Origin: Byssothecium circinans
Taxonomy: Eukaryota > Ascomycota > Dothideomycetes > Pleosporales > Massarinaceae
Assembly (NCBI GenBank): GCA_010015675.1
Contig: ML976989.1
Span: forward strand, 725,709 to 789,708
Length of the DNA: 64,000 nucleotides
Direction: 5' to 3'
Part shown: piece after piece, positions 45,983-54,765 of the stretch
Layout: each line of letters opens with the position of its first letter
How positions within the stretch are numbered: position 1 is the first letter of the stretch
The notes under the pieces: model-generated
Databases searched by the model: none
What the model was told of the DNA's origin: nothing
What the model saw: only the letters and a program-made list of their open reading frames with translations
Program-made: the position numbers and the translations under genes

Positions 45983-46834
45983 CTACCCCCGCCATTCTTC
46001 AGTTTCGATGCACCAATCACCGTCTCTTCCCCTCATCACATCAGCAACCTTGCCAATCCTCGCTTCCCTTGCCCCCGCACATACATCCAGATCCCATCCA
46101 TCCTCATCCCCATATAAAACCCTAGCATCAATTCCCTCCCGTGCCGGCCTTACGACGAAGCGGGCCGTCGCGCCCTTGCTCGCACAAATTCCCCTAACGA
46201 TGGCCATAGCACACACCATTGGCGAATTCGAAGCGTCCAGTGTTCTCCCCTCACCAGCTATCGCTATAGCAGGCAACATCACGCGTCTGAAATCAACACC
46301 GACGTCCAAGCCCACCTCCTCGTTCCGCGGCGCACGGTTTGACATCTCCGCGCGGAGTCGATTGATCCTTCTCCGTCGCTGTACCCACCACTCCATTGCT
46401 TCCTGGCGATGACCTGACAGCCCCGGTACCTGCCGTTCGACGCTCTGCCCAGCACCAAATCCAGCACTCTTCATCGCGAAATTAAGGGCCACCTTGATGA
46501 GGGTACGATCACCTATAGCCATCGACGGATACTTTGGGCTTATCAACATCTGTGGTCGTTCGTCGGCTGCTAGGAGTCGTCGGCGGAATATAGGGGCGGC
46601 TTCGGCGTGGATTTGTCGGCATGTGCGGAGAAGGGAGGTGCTTTTGGATAGGGTGTGGGTAATTAGGGTGATGTTGATATTGCTAGCTCCGGCCCAACTG
46701 TAATCATGCCCATGATTACCGAAGAGATCGTTGGCGTCGTGGCGGCGTAGCTGGTGGTGTGTTGTTTTGATCTCGAGGGCGTCGTAGATGCAGAGACGGA
46801 GTTCGGCGGGGAGGTCGAGGATGCGGAATACCAT
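45983..46834 (-). CDS. F-box-like / 2EXR-type fungal protein
   Basis: A single exon encodes 283 aa from ATG 46834. The N-terminus MVFRILDLPAELRLCIYDAL is the F-box-like helix common in large fungal families, and LLRTCRQIHAEAAPIFRR is the second conserved block of the 2EXR-like type. Such proteins are abundant in ascomycetes and mostly uncharacterised; a role in ubiquitin ligase adaptors is possible but not shown. The rest is charged and without known motifs (EAMEWWVQRRRRINRLRAEM). It lies between the orphan repeat gene and a hydrolase in the accessory region, yet its frame is intact and GC-rich. Confidence 0.7.
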   Translation of the reverse strand: MVFRILDLPAELRLCIYDALEIKTTHHQLRRHDANDLFGNHGHDYSWAGASNINITLITHTLSKSTSLLRTCRQIHAEAAPIFRRRLLAADERPQMLISPKYPSMAIGDRTLIKVALNFAMKSAGFGAGQSVERQVPGLSGHRQEAMEWWVQRRRRINRLRAEMSNRAPRNEEVGLDVGVDFRRVMLPAIAIAGEGRTLDASNSPMVCAMAIVRGICASKGATARFVVRPAREGIDARVLYGDEDGWDLDVCAGAREARIGKVADVMRGRDGDWCIETEEWRG

Positions 46835-47202
46835 ATTCGTGATCCTAGTCGTTGTCTCTCTGGAACAGGGCAGCAGTCTGTGGGTGGTTGAAATGTTGTG
46901 TTTTTGGGGGTAGTGATTGCAAAGTTAGGGGGAAGGAACTTGAACGGGAGAAGGGCAGTTAAATAGAAATGTATGAGATCTGTTGCCTTATATTTTTATT
47001 AGTGCGGCGGTTGTTGATTGGGAGAAGAATCTCTTGAGCTGGGTTGGTACGAACCAAAGGCCTCTCGTTACAAATGTGCAGCCCGTCTTAATAAAGCAAA
47101 GAGAAGTAGTGGAGCAACCGTGCTTGAGTGTGCTATGGTTCACGGAGGCCTCTCACCTATTGTATCTACTTCCTAAAACGCGGTCCCCGCTTCAACGCAT
47201 GT
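46835..47202. other. Intergenic, no gene seen
   Basis: This 368-bp gap lies between the 2EXR-like gene's start and the hydrolase gene's stop, both on the minus strand. Confidence 0.45.
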
Positions 47203-48490
47203 CTACGACCCAATCTTACTCTTCACGAATTCAATGCTATCAGCCAACACCTCATCACCAGCCTTGATCGTTCCCGGTGGGAACATGATAAAACCGTGCG
47301 GCGCACCGTTGTAAACCTTCACAATGGCCTCGTTACCCCACATTTGCCACTTGGCCTGGGATATAGTCAGTCACCATGAACCAATTGACCAGAGATATTA
47401 TTAATAACCTTACCCCCATGAACACGGTATCATCTAACAGCGGATCCTCACTACCGCAAGTAAATAGTGCAGGCGGTAGTTTCTTCCCCCTAATGTCCGC
47501 AAAGAACGGCGAAATACTCGGGTCACGTCTTGCCTTGATGTCGGTTCCGGGAAGCAGGGCATCGATATATGCTTGCATTACGTCGTAGTCGATGACGAGG
47601 GCTTTTTCATGATGCTCGACCATGGGGAGGAAGCCGGAGAGATCGTAGCAGCCGAAGTGTAGGAGGAGACCTTTAAATTTGAAGTCTGGGATTATGTCGT
47701 AGAGGTGGAGGGCTAGGAGGGCGGCGAGATGGCCGCCTGCGGACTAAGGAGATGTTTGTTAGCATATGGAGAACAAAGTTGAAGATGTAATGAAGGGTTG
47801 GAGACGTACTTCTCCACCAGTAAACATGAGTTCACCGCCGAACTTCTCCTTGCCGTTCTTGATCAACCACTCCGCTGCATCGTATACATCATGTGCACCC
47901 GCCGGCCATGGGTCTTCGGGTGCAAGTCTGTAGCCGACAGAAAAGACGGTGAGTTCATAATTATCTGCCATGTACTCCAGGTATGGGTCTTGACTATGAA
48001 TCGTCAGTCCCTACTCTTTATTGCCGTTCATACAATATCAATGTCGGTAGCGAATAAACATACTAATGCTCACTCTGCAGCACCCAACCACCACCATGGA
48101 TATGCAAATGAATCCCCTTACTCACACCTCCCTTCGGCTTGAACACCCTGTACGTGATCTCTCGTCCCGGATCACGTGACGGAATATTGCCGTTAATTCC
48201 TTGAGGCAAGACGATGGGTCTGGGTAGGGGGGTTTTGCCTTCCCATCGTAGCCTTCGGTATTCAGCTGCTCCAACCTATTTGGTATTAGTCATGATGAAA
48301 ACGATATGCAGCTAGGAGTGTGTAATGGTTGATGAGAGAAGGAAATTGGCTTTCGTACACCTTCATCGTACCACCTCGGTCCATCTGCCCAGATCTTGAT
48401 GAGTTTCTTGTTGAATTCTTCAGTCTCTTTATCTGCGAGCTTGCGGTCGAATTTTGACGCGTCGATTGTGAGGTCGGATTTGAGCGTCAT
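47203..48490 (-). CDS. Alpha/beta hydrolase, HSL (hormone-sensitive lipase-like) family
   Basis: Five exons: 48359-48490, 48074-48275, 47810-47988, 47414-47743 and 47203-47355, encoding 331 aa. All phases agree. The full catalytic set is visible: oxyanion-hole motif HIHGGGWVLQ (about residues 102-111), nucleophile serine in GESAGGH (about residue 172), Asp in SEDPLLDD, and His in GAPHGF near the C-terminus. This class hydrolyses esters or lactones of small acyl compounds; substrate cannot be read from sequence. No signal peptide is visible, so the enzyme is probably cytosolic. Start chosen at ATG 48490 (MTLKSD). HSL-type hydrolases are common next to secondary-metabolism or detoxification genes, but no such neighbours are present. 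Confidence 0.88.
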
Positions 48491-49112
48491 CTTGAATGCT
48501 ATGCGTTGAATAATGCCTCCCACAAGAATGCTAGATAATAAAAGAATCCGCAAAGAGCCCAAAGCGTCGCTACAATATGCAAATGCCTGTGTAACAGCAG
48601 CACGCGACAGATCAGACAGGTACCTCGAGGGCTTTTATCTATCTCATGGGAAGCTGAAATGTAGTGGGGTAAGGTAACAGCGCGAGCGATGGCGGGGTAG
48701 CATGGGAAACATATCCGTGGACCTAAGTCGGATCATCAGACAGCACTTCTATTCGTCGAAAGATAACGGAAGTCTGAGAATGAGTTGTAAAACGCGGGTT
48801 TCCTTAACGGTAGAAGCCGAAAGCTGAAGTATTGAAATGATACTCCAATGGCAGAAGGAGCGTATGATAAAATGTCGACCATGGGACCACTTGTCGAATC
48901 GTTAAGCAGCCTAATCCTCGTCAGGCTGAAATTTCGTTGTCAGTAGATTATTGCCCCCCAGTGAATGGTGTCCACTGGCGAAGAAAAAACATCAGGTGGA
49001 CGATGAAATGAGCGATGTATTGGGTATCATATATGGATTGGCAAGAAAAGTACAAGACTATAACAAAGGTGTGAAGACAGGTGCCGCTTGGGCAAGAACG
49101 AAGAAGTTGCGG
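48491..49112. other. Intergenic, no gene seen
   Basis: This 622-bp gap is the hydrolase promoter plus the 3' flank of the next minus-strand gene. A small plus frame at 48951-49142 is not convincing. Confidence 0.45.
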
Positions 49113-50444
49113 TCACCGTCCGTTTCGCGATTGGATTCTTGAGGTCGGTATTGAGGTCGGCGTCCCATTGCTCTGTCCTTTGATTCGTTTTCGAGGCTGT
49201 CGATCAGCTCCCACGAACCATAATTGGACTTGGCTGACGAGCGCGGCACCAGTCCTGAATGGAGCAGTAGCAATTGACCAGCCCATATGGACGCCATAGG
49301 TAACAATGCTGGCAATCCAAGTCACTGTTATTGAGACAATTCCCGGCTGCTGTCCTGTTCGCGCAGCAGCCGCTGCGAGAGCTAATGCATCCTTCAACCG
49401 ACTATCAAGCTCTTGAAAGCGTGCTTCAACCTGCATAGACTGGGCAGCTTGCCGTTTCTCGTAGCGTCGAACAGCCCTGTTCAAAGCGTCTAGTTGAGGC
49501 TGCAAACTCTGTCGAACAGTAGCGCCCATTTTTACGGCCTCGATATCGGACTTCTGCTTTGGTATTACGTGCCCCTCCAGAGTAGCAAGCCGGCTCGACA
49601 AGTCCTGGATATCGGCTTTTGTAAAGTCGTTCTCGTGGTCTGACCGTACCACGCGCTGGAGGTATAGCATTCGCCCTTGCTTCATCTTGATGATGTGGGA
49701 TACTGGCCTCAACTCTGCGGCCATGACGAAGATGGTCAGATTAAAGTTAGAAACCAAGCCTTCTGCAGGCCGAGTGAGCTGCGATCGTATGGCGTGTAGA
49801 ACATATGCCCCAAGGACCGGACCGATGAAGCAAGCGATCAAAGCGAGTATCTCGTTCGTCTGGAGCTCCTGGCGAGCAGCCTCTTGCGCTGGGTTTGTAG
49901 GCAAGGCCTTCTCCGTCGCCACCTTTGGCGACTGGTCTGAGGGCTGCGCATTGGCCTCTTTGACCTTGGAGCCATCGCTGTCCCCGTCTTCCTCCGCAAT
50001 TATGCCATCCTCTTGGATTCCGTCCTCTTTAACATATTTGACTTGTTGGGCAGCATGATACCATTCCCATGGACTCCGCAAACACCAATTGAGAAACATG
50101 GTGCCGAAAGCCAGAAGCAGGATGTCCATCACTACAGCGCCTCCGTTCTGGAACAGTAGGCCAGCAAATGCAGGGAAGATCGCAAACACGAGGGGCGCCG
50201 AGTGCCAGAATGACGGCTTATCCGCCTCTGTGAATTCCTCCATGTCATTATTCCCAGACGGTCGGAAGAGGTTGTCAGAAGAGGATCGCAGCGGGGGTCG
50301 CGTGTCTGAGTAGACGGAGCTTCGACGACGAGGAGGCATCGTGTGTTGGGCGCCTTCGGCAAAGGTAGCGGCTCGGTTCAGCATCCTCTGGCGAAGAAGA
50401 GGGTGCATGTCGCCAGCGCTCTCGGCGACAGGTGCGTCTGCCAT
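49113..50444 (-). CDS. Multi-pass membrane protein with coiled coil, unknown function
   Basis: A single exon encodes 443 aa from ATG 50444 (MADAPVAESAGDMHPLLRQR); no ATG lies further upstream in frame. After a basic, Ser-rich N-terminus come two hydrophobic helices (about residues 85-125: LVFAIFPAFAGLLF and VVMDILLLAFGTMFLNW), an acidic linker, and two more (about 205-255: LALIACFIGPVLGAYVL and NFNLTIFVMAAEL). A coiled-coil region follows (ADIQDLSSRLATLEGHVI; LNRAVRRYEKRQA) with a last hydrophobic helix near 385-410 (SITVTWIASIVTYGVHMGW) and a basic tail. I recognise the layout from ascomycete hypothetical proteins only. An organelle membrane location is plausible. Confidence 0.72.
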   Translation of the reverse strand: MADAPVAESAGDMHPLLRQRMLNRAATFAEGAQHTMPPRRRSSVYSDTRPPLRSSSDNLFRPSGNNDMEEFTEADKPSFWHSAPLVFAIFPAFAGLLFQNGGAVVMDILLLAFGTMFLNWCLRSPWEWYHAAQQVKYVKEDGIQEDGIIAEEDGDSDGSKVKEANAQPSDQSPKVATEKALPTNPAQEAARQELQTNEILALIACFIGPVLGAYVLHAIRSQLTRPAEGLVSNFNLTIFVMAAELRPVSHIIKMKQGRMLYLQRVVRSDHENDFTKADIQDLSSRLATLEGHVIPKQKSDIEAVKMGATVRQSLQPQLDALNRAVRRYEKRQAAQSMQVEARFQELDSRLKDALALAAAAARTGQQPGIVSITVTWIASIVTYGVHMGWSIATAPFRTGAALVSQVQLWFVGADRQPRKRIKGQSNGTPTSIPTSRIQSRNGR

Positions 50445-51828
50445 CGTGGAGCCCTCCAGCTGCTGAGGATGTATGACGCTTGCGGGCAATGGTCGTGTGC
50501 TATGTTTGCAAGATTGTCGACATCTTTTGAGCCAATTCTGGACGGCGCGGTGAGGGACTGCGGCGCATGTTGAAACCGCCGTGTTTGTGTGGCGCGTCGC
50601 TGGTTACCACCGGTGGTACCCTAAAGTCGTCGAACCTTCCTGTGAGTGTGGACCTCGGAGTCGGGAATGTCATCGCACGTGACCTATTACATCATGCATG
50701 TGCATGTGCACTAGCCATTTCGGTAGTGTCGACATCAACACCAACCGCTAACATCTCGACATGAGTTATCGCCATATCTACAAGTCCCAAAAAGCCAAGT
50801 CCTCATTCTTGTATTTCGCATGGAGTTTGTGCAGTGGGGCTTCGTTTGGGTGTCAACTTTTCGATGACCCTGGGGGAAGAATACCTCACGTCTGCCCACA
50901 CATGTCTTAACAACCATATACTGTTTACTATGCGAGTCTATATCCGAAAAGTGCAAATTACCACGCATTTTGAATTCAATATCTGCCAACAGCATCGGCC
51001 AACGGGGTACAAACACGCTTCGTTCGCAGCCAATACCAGATGCCCCAGGACATCCACCACCACGAGCGAAAGCAGACTACGGGTCCAACATGTGGTCGAA
51101 AACACTCCCATCACTCTGCCGTCAAAGTTAAGACATGTTTAATTACTATAGACGCTTTTTCTATTCAGAATCGACGTTTTGACCACTTTTCCTATTCAGA
51201 CCCTTTTCCGGACTGGCTCCACATCTCAGAGCCCAGTTCACCCTCGCAGACATGCCGCGCTCAACATGACGCGCAGGCCAATAGGAAGATCCGTATGCTC
51301 AATAGGCAGGCTTCAGCGCTCAATACCTTCGCTACTTGATACACCTATTGAGTCGGCGAGTACATATTGAGTCTGGGTTGTTGGCGTTGCCTTCATTGCG
51401 AAAACACGAGAGGCTCTATTGAGCCTTATTCTGTTCAGGCTTTTTATTGAGCGCGGAGCCTCCAATAACCACGTAGAATCCTGATACTCTATAAATCTTC
51501 GCTCGTTACTTTTTCTCCTGCCCTCATTCTTCTCACTCTCCTTCGTCTCTCTCTTCTTCTTCTTCTCAATCTTCATTTCTCAGATCCCCATTGTCGATCA
51601 ATCTTGCCTACTTCATTGCCGGTATCACTCCAGCCAGCACCTCATACACCAGAACAAAGCCAACTGACCCGGCAATCCACGCCACTAAGACCCGTTCTTC
51701 ACAGTCGAGACCAACGCATATCTGTCAAAGGACATCGACATCGACATCCACGTGGTGGCTCCTCCTTCAACTGGACATCCTCCATCCCGCTGGATCACCC
51801 ATTTCACTTCCGTTCTCCTCAACTCACC
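50445..51828. other. Divergent intergenic region upstream of STE3
   Basis: This 1.38-kb region lies between the membrane-protein gene (minus) and the pheromone-receptor gene (plus). It contains the TATTGAG site cluster described separately and a pyrimidine-rich leader at 51500-51570. No other gene is supported. Confidence 0.5.
51297..51452 (+). promoter_or_regulatory. Cluster of six TATTGAG sites upstream of STE3
   Basis: Three perfect CTATTGAG octamers (51297-51305 reverse, 51345-51353, 51416-51424) and three with one change at the first base (51318-51326 reverse, 51364-51372, 51444-51452) lie within 156 bp, in both orientations, 380-530 bp before the receptor ATG. Two CTATTCAG variants occur further upstream at 51161 and 51192. 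From memory, CTATTGAG is the motif reported for the MAT1-1-1 alpha-domain factor of Penicillium chrysogenum. The assignment to mating-type control here is therefore strong inference. Confidence 0.7.
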
Positions 51829-53365
51829 ATGACGGAAGATATCTACCCCCTTACGCATCGCAGCGATCCTTCCGACGTCGTCTACCCTACCTACGCGTCA
51901 GCAGTATTCCTACCGGTCATCGCCTTCCCAGCAACACTGCTCTGTGTCCCTCCTATGATATGGCATTTCAAGCAGAGGAACGTTGCGGCCGGGTCGCTCA
52001 TGCTCTGGCTCACCCTCATCAATTTCTTCAATGCCATCAACCCGCTCATTTGGCCTCGCGATAACGTCATGGAATGGTGGAACGGTGAGGGCCTCTGCGA
52101 TATCCAGGTTCGCATCCAAGTCGGCGCCGTCGTCGCATTCACATCCTGCTCTGGTGTGATTGCCAGGCGACTTGCGAATGTGATGGACACGAGGAACATC
52201 ACTGTGGCCCCCAGCAAACGCAGCCGTATCGTGGAAAAGGTTCTTGAGATCGTATGTTGCTGGGTCATTCCGCTCCTGATCATGATTATCTACTACGTCA
52301 TCCAGCGGGTTCGATACTTCATCTTCGCCATCTCCGGATGTGTCGCCGCGTACGATCCTAGCTGGCCAAGTGTAGTGCTCGTATGGATGTGGGGTCCCAT
52401 CTCGACCATCATCGCCAGTTACTTTGCAGGTAAGTAACTTCACATGCTGATATTAGATTCATGACTAATGTATACCAGGCCTCCTGATCTACCGTCTCTA
52501 CCGATACCGCCGCGAGTTCCAGCGTCTCCTCGCCGCACGTAACACCTCGAAATCGCGCTTTGTCCGCCTTTTCCTCATGTCTGTCATCTTCATCCTCTGC
52601 ATCCTACCATATCAGATCTTCATCCTCTATGAGCTCGCCAAGACGATCGAGCAAGATTTTGAATGGAGTCGAGTCCATGGCTCAGACTGGAACTCCGTCA
52701 TCAAAGTACCCACAGCAGGTTCTGTCCGCTTCGACCGCTGGGTTGAAGTCGTTTTCGGATACATCCTCTTCATGCTCTTCGGCACCGGTACCGACGCACA
52801 CAACTCGTACAAACGCATGCTTACGTCCATTGGTCTCGGCAAGTTCTTCCCGAGCCTTTACATCATGCGCGAGAGTGGTGCTTCGACACCTGCTAGTATG
52901 AGTTTCATCAAAGGCTGGACACACAAAGCCAAGAGCCTTTTCTCGAAGGGTGATACCGTCGACGAGTCTTTCATCGACGGCACTCGTAGCGCAGCGAGTG
53001 GCACGTACTCCCCTACCACAGCTCGCTCGATGAGTCTCAGGCCTACACACACCAACGACCCGATACTTCCGGAGCGGCCAAACAAGAGCAAGTCCCTCTT
53101 CAGCCGTGTCTTCGGTGATCCCAAGGTCCAGCAACCCTCCGTCCTTCCCGTCTCTACCGCCGACTCAGTCAACCAGACAACTGCATCCGAGAAGTCGCCT
53201 ACCAAGAGCTTGCCTGCTGGTGTGTATGCCCACGCTTGGTCGGAGGTTGAGCCTGCGGATAGAACGAGTGACGATGGCGTTCATATCGTGCACGAAGTCA
53301 CGCAGGCTCATCAGCATAAGGCCAAGGACAAGGTTACGGATAAGGACGCCGGTCTGTGGGTGTGA
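51829..53365 (+). CDS. STE3: STE3-type (a-factor) pheromone receptor, GPCR
   Basis: Two exons: 51829-52429 and 52479-53365, encoding 495 aa. The intron (GTAAGT...TACCAG, 49 bp) splits the Gly of FAGLLIYRLY. Fungal STE3/PRE-1 receptors sense lipid-modified a-type pheromone and signal through a heterotrimeric G protein to the mating MAPK cascade. Seven hydrophobic helices are visible, including YASAVFLPVIAFPATLLCVP, MLWLTLINFFNAINPLIW with the conserved LCDIQVRIQVG after it, WVIPLLIMIIYYVIQ, and LFLMSVIFILCILPYQIFIL. The NPLIWPRDN segment and RRLANVMDTR loop are family landmarks. A long Ser/Thr-rich cytosolic tail follows, ending LWV. Start chosen at ATG 51829 just ahead of the first extracellular segment. 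Confidence 0.93.
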
Positions 53366-54284
53366 GGGAGCGTTGACTACAGCGTGTGAATGATGTTTGA
53401 GCGTTCAGCGAATCGAATGCATCGATGCATAGCGACTGTGCGTTTTGCGATTTAAACCATATTGCACTTTTTCTTAGCGACTGTCTTTGCAGACTTGACT
53501 TTCGAGTCTCTCAGCATTGCTCCACGTTTGGAAGCGTGCGGGCTCCTAGCATTTTCCTTTGTTTCTTACTTTCCTTGATCGTGTAATACATTAATAGCAT
53601 AATTCACATGCCTTACTCTTTTACTATTATCGACGGTACTTTATAATGTGTGATGATGTATTGTGTGTGTAGTTGACATTACCTTAGCTCTTTAAAGTGG
53701 GCATGTATCGAGTAAACAATGTAGGCGTCATCATGCATGTGTCTCCTGATGTATTTTAGACTATTTCGAAGTGTTGTAGGGCGCTTAGTAGCTGTGTGCC
53801 GATGTACATGATGCTTGACGTATCCACTATCCAGTCTCACAAAGCAGTAGACAGTCACAATTCATCAAAGCAACAGGAAGAACATGATTTGTCGTGAAGT
53901 TTCATTGATTCTCGTATCATTCCTCCACATGGCAGACGTACCGACTCAAAGGCGAGCTCGAAAGCAGGCCGGTGTTAGAGTGATCGCATGATAATCGTGT
54001 GTTCAAGTAAACCTCGAAGACCCTCAACAGGCAGATTGACCAGCGTCCCACAGAAATATCCCCAATCCAGCACATGTATGCATCCTTCATAGTTGACGGT
54101 CGAGTAGCTCGCGAGTTGTCCTCCGCATGACGTAGACCGAGGTGCGCGCCGAAGTCGAAAGACGGATCGAAGTGTCGAGAGTCGTCGATGAAAGTAATGC
54201 GCGCCGTTGATTTTGCAGATTGATGTTGTTGTTCGGTCAAATCAGGATTGCGGTTGTGGGAGCCGTGATTGAGGAGCGAGTTGT
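53366..54284. other. Convergent 3' flanks of STE3 and eL41
   Basis: This 919-bp gap holds 3' flank sequence. A minus frame at 53917-54240 has no ATG start and overlaps the probable 3' UTR of the eL41 gene, so it is not called. Confidence 0.45.
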
Positions 54285-54419
54285 TTACTTGCTGTAGGGC
54301 TGTCAGAGACGGGCTGCTGCAGCGGGAACGAATCGAGGGTGTACTTACGAGCGAGCCCTGACCTTTCTCCTCTTACGCTTGAGACGTCGAACGCGCTTCT
54401 TCCTCCATTTCGCTCTCAT
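54285..54419 (-). CDS. RPL41: 60S ribosomal protein eL41
   Basis: Two coding exons, 54349-54419 and 54285-54291, encode the 25-residue, Arg/Lys-rich peptide beginning MRAKWRKKRVRRLKRKRRK. The 57-bp intron starts GTAAGT and ends CTACAG; the last exon supplies only one base of Ser, then Lys and the stop. eL41 is the smallest ribosomal protein, a single helix bridging the two subunits. A further intron in the 5' leader (54435-54569) is supported by a GTAAGT donor and an ACTAAC branch site. Its neighbour on the other strand, the FHA kinase, begins 347 bp away. Confidence 0.93.
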
Positions 54420-54434
54420 CTTGTAGCTTTGGTG

Positions 54435-54569
54435 CTGTAAGATGCGTGGTTAGTACAATGGCAGCGGGGTAGAGAGCGGCGACAATTCCGTGCGGAGGAT
54501 CGCTAAAGCTCTTAACATGCTCAATTGAGCTGTATTAAGGCGCTTCAAGCTGGTGCGCGAGGTACTTAC
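54435..54569 (-). other. RPL41: Predicted 5'-UTR intron of the eL41 gene
   Basis: On the minus strand, GTAAGTAC at 54569 and CATCTTACAG ending at 54435 frame a 135-bp intron with a TACTAACC branch site about 20 bp before the acceptor. It lies 15 bases upstream of the start codon. Leader introns are frequent in fungal ribosomal-protein genes. Confidence 0.7.
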
Positions 54570-54765
54570 ATGCTGTTGAAGAAGAGAGTGTGTGGTAGAG
54601 AGCAAGAGGAGTTGGCAGCGGGAGAACTTGTATTGTTCGCTTCTCGCTTAATTGTGCGTGCGCTAACCCTTGAAAAGTAAGGCGGCTTGGCATGACATCC
54701 TCGCCTGACCTGCCTTTAGATCTCATCCATCCCTATCACGTCAAGAGTACAAGGTGAAGAACAAC

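Noticed and set aside
46000..48500. A secondary-metabolite cluster around the HSL-type hydrolase and the 2EXR-like protein
   Set aside because: No polyketide synthase, NRPS, terpene synthase, P450 or pathway regulator is present nearby; the two genes alone do not make a cluster.
53917..54240. A 107-codon minus-strand frame downstream of eL41
   Set aside because: It starts with TTG rather than ATG, has no recognisable motif and lies in the likely 3' UTR of eL41.
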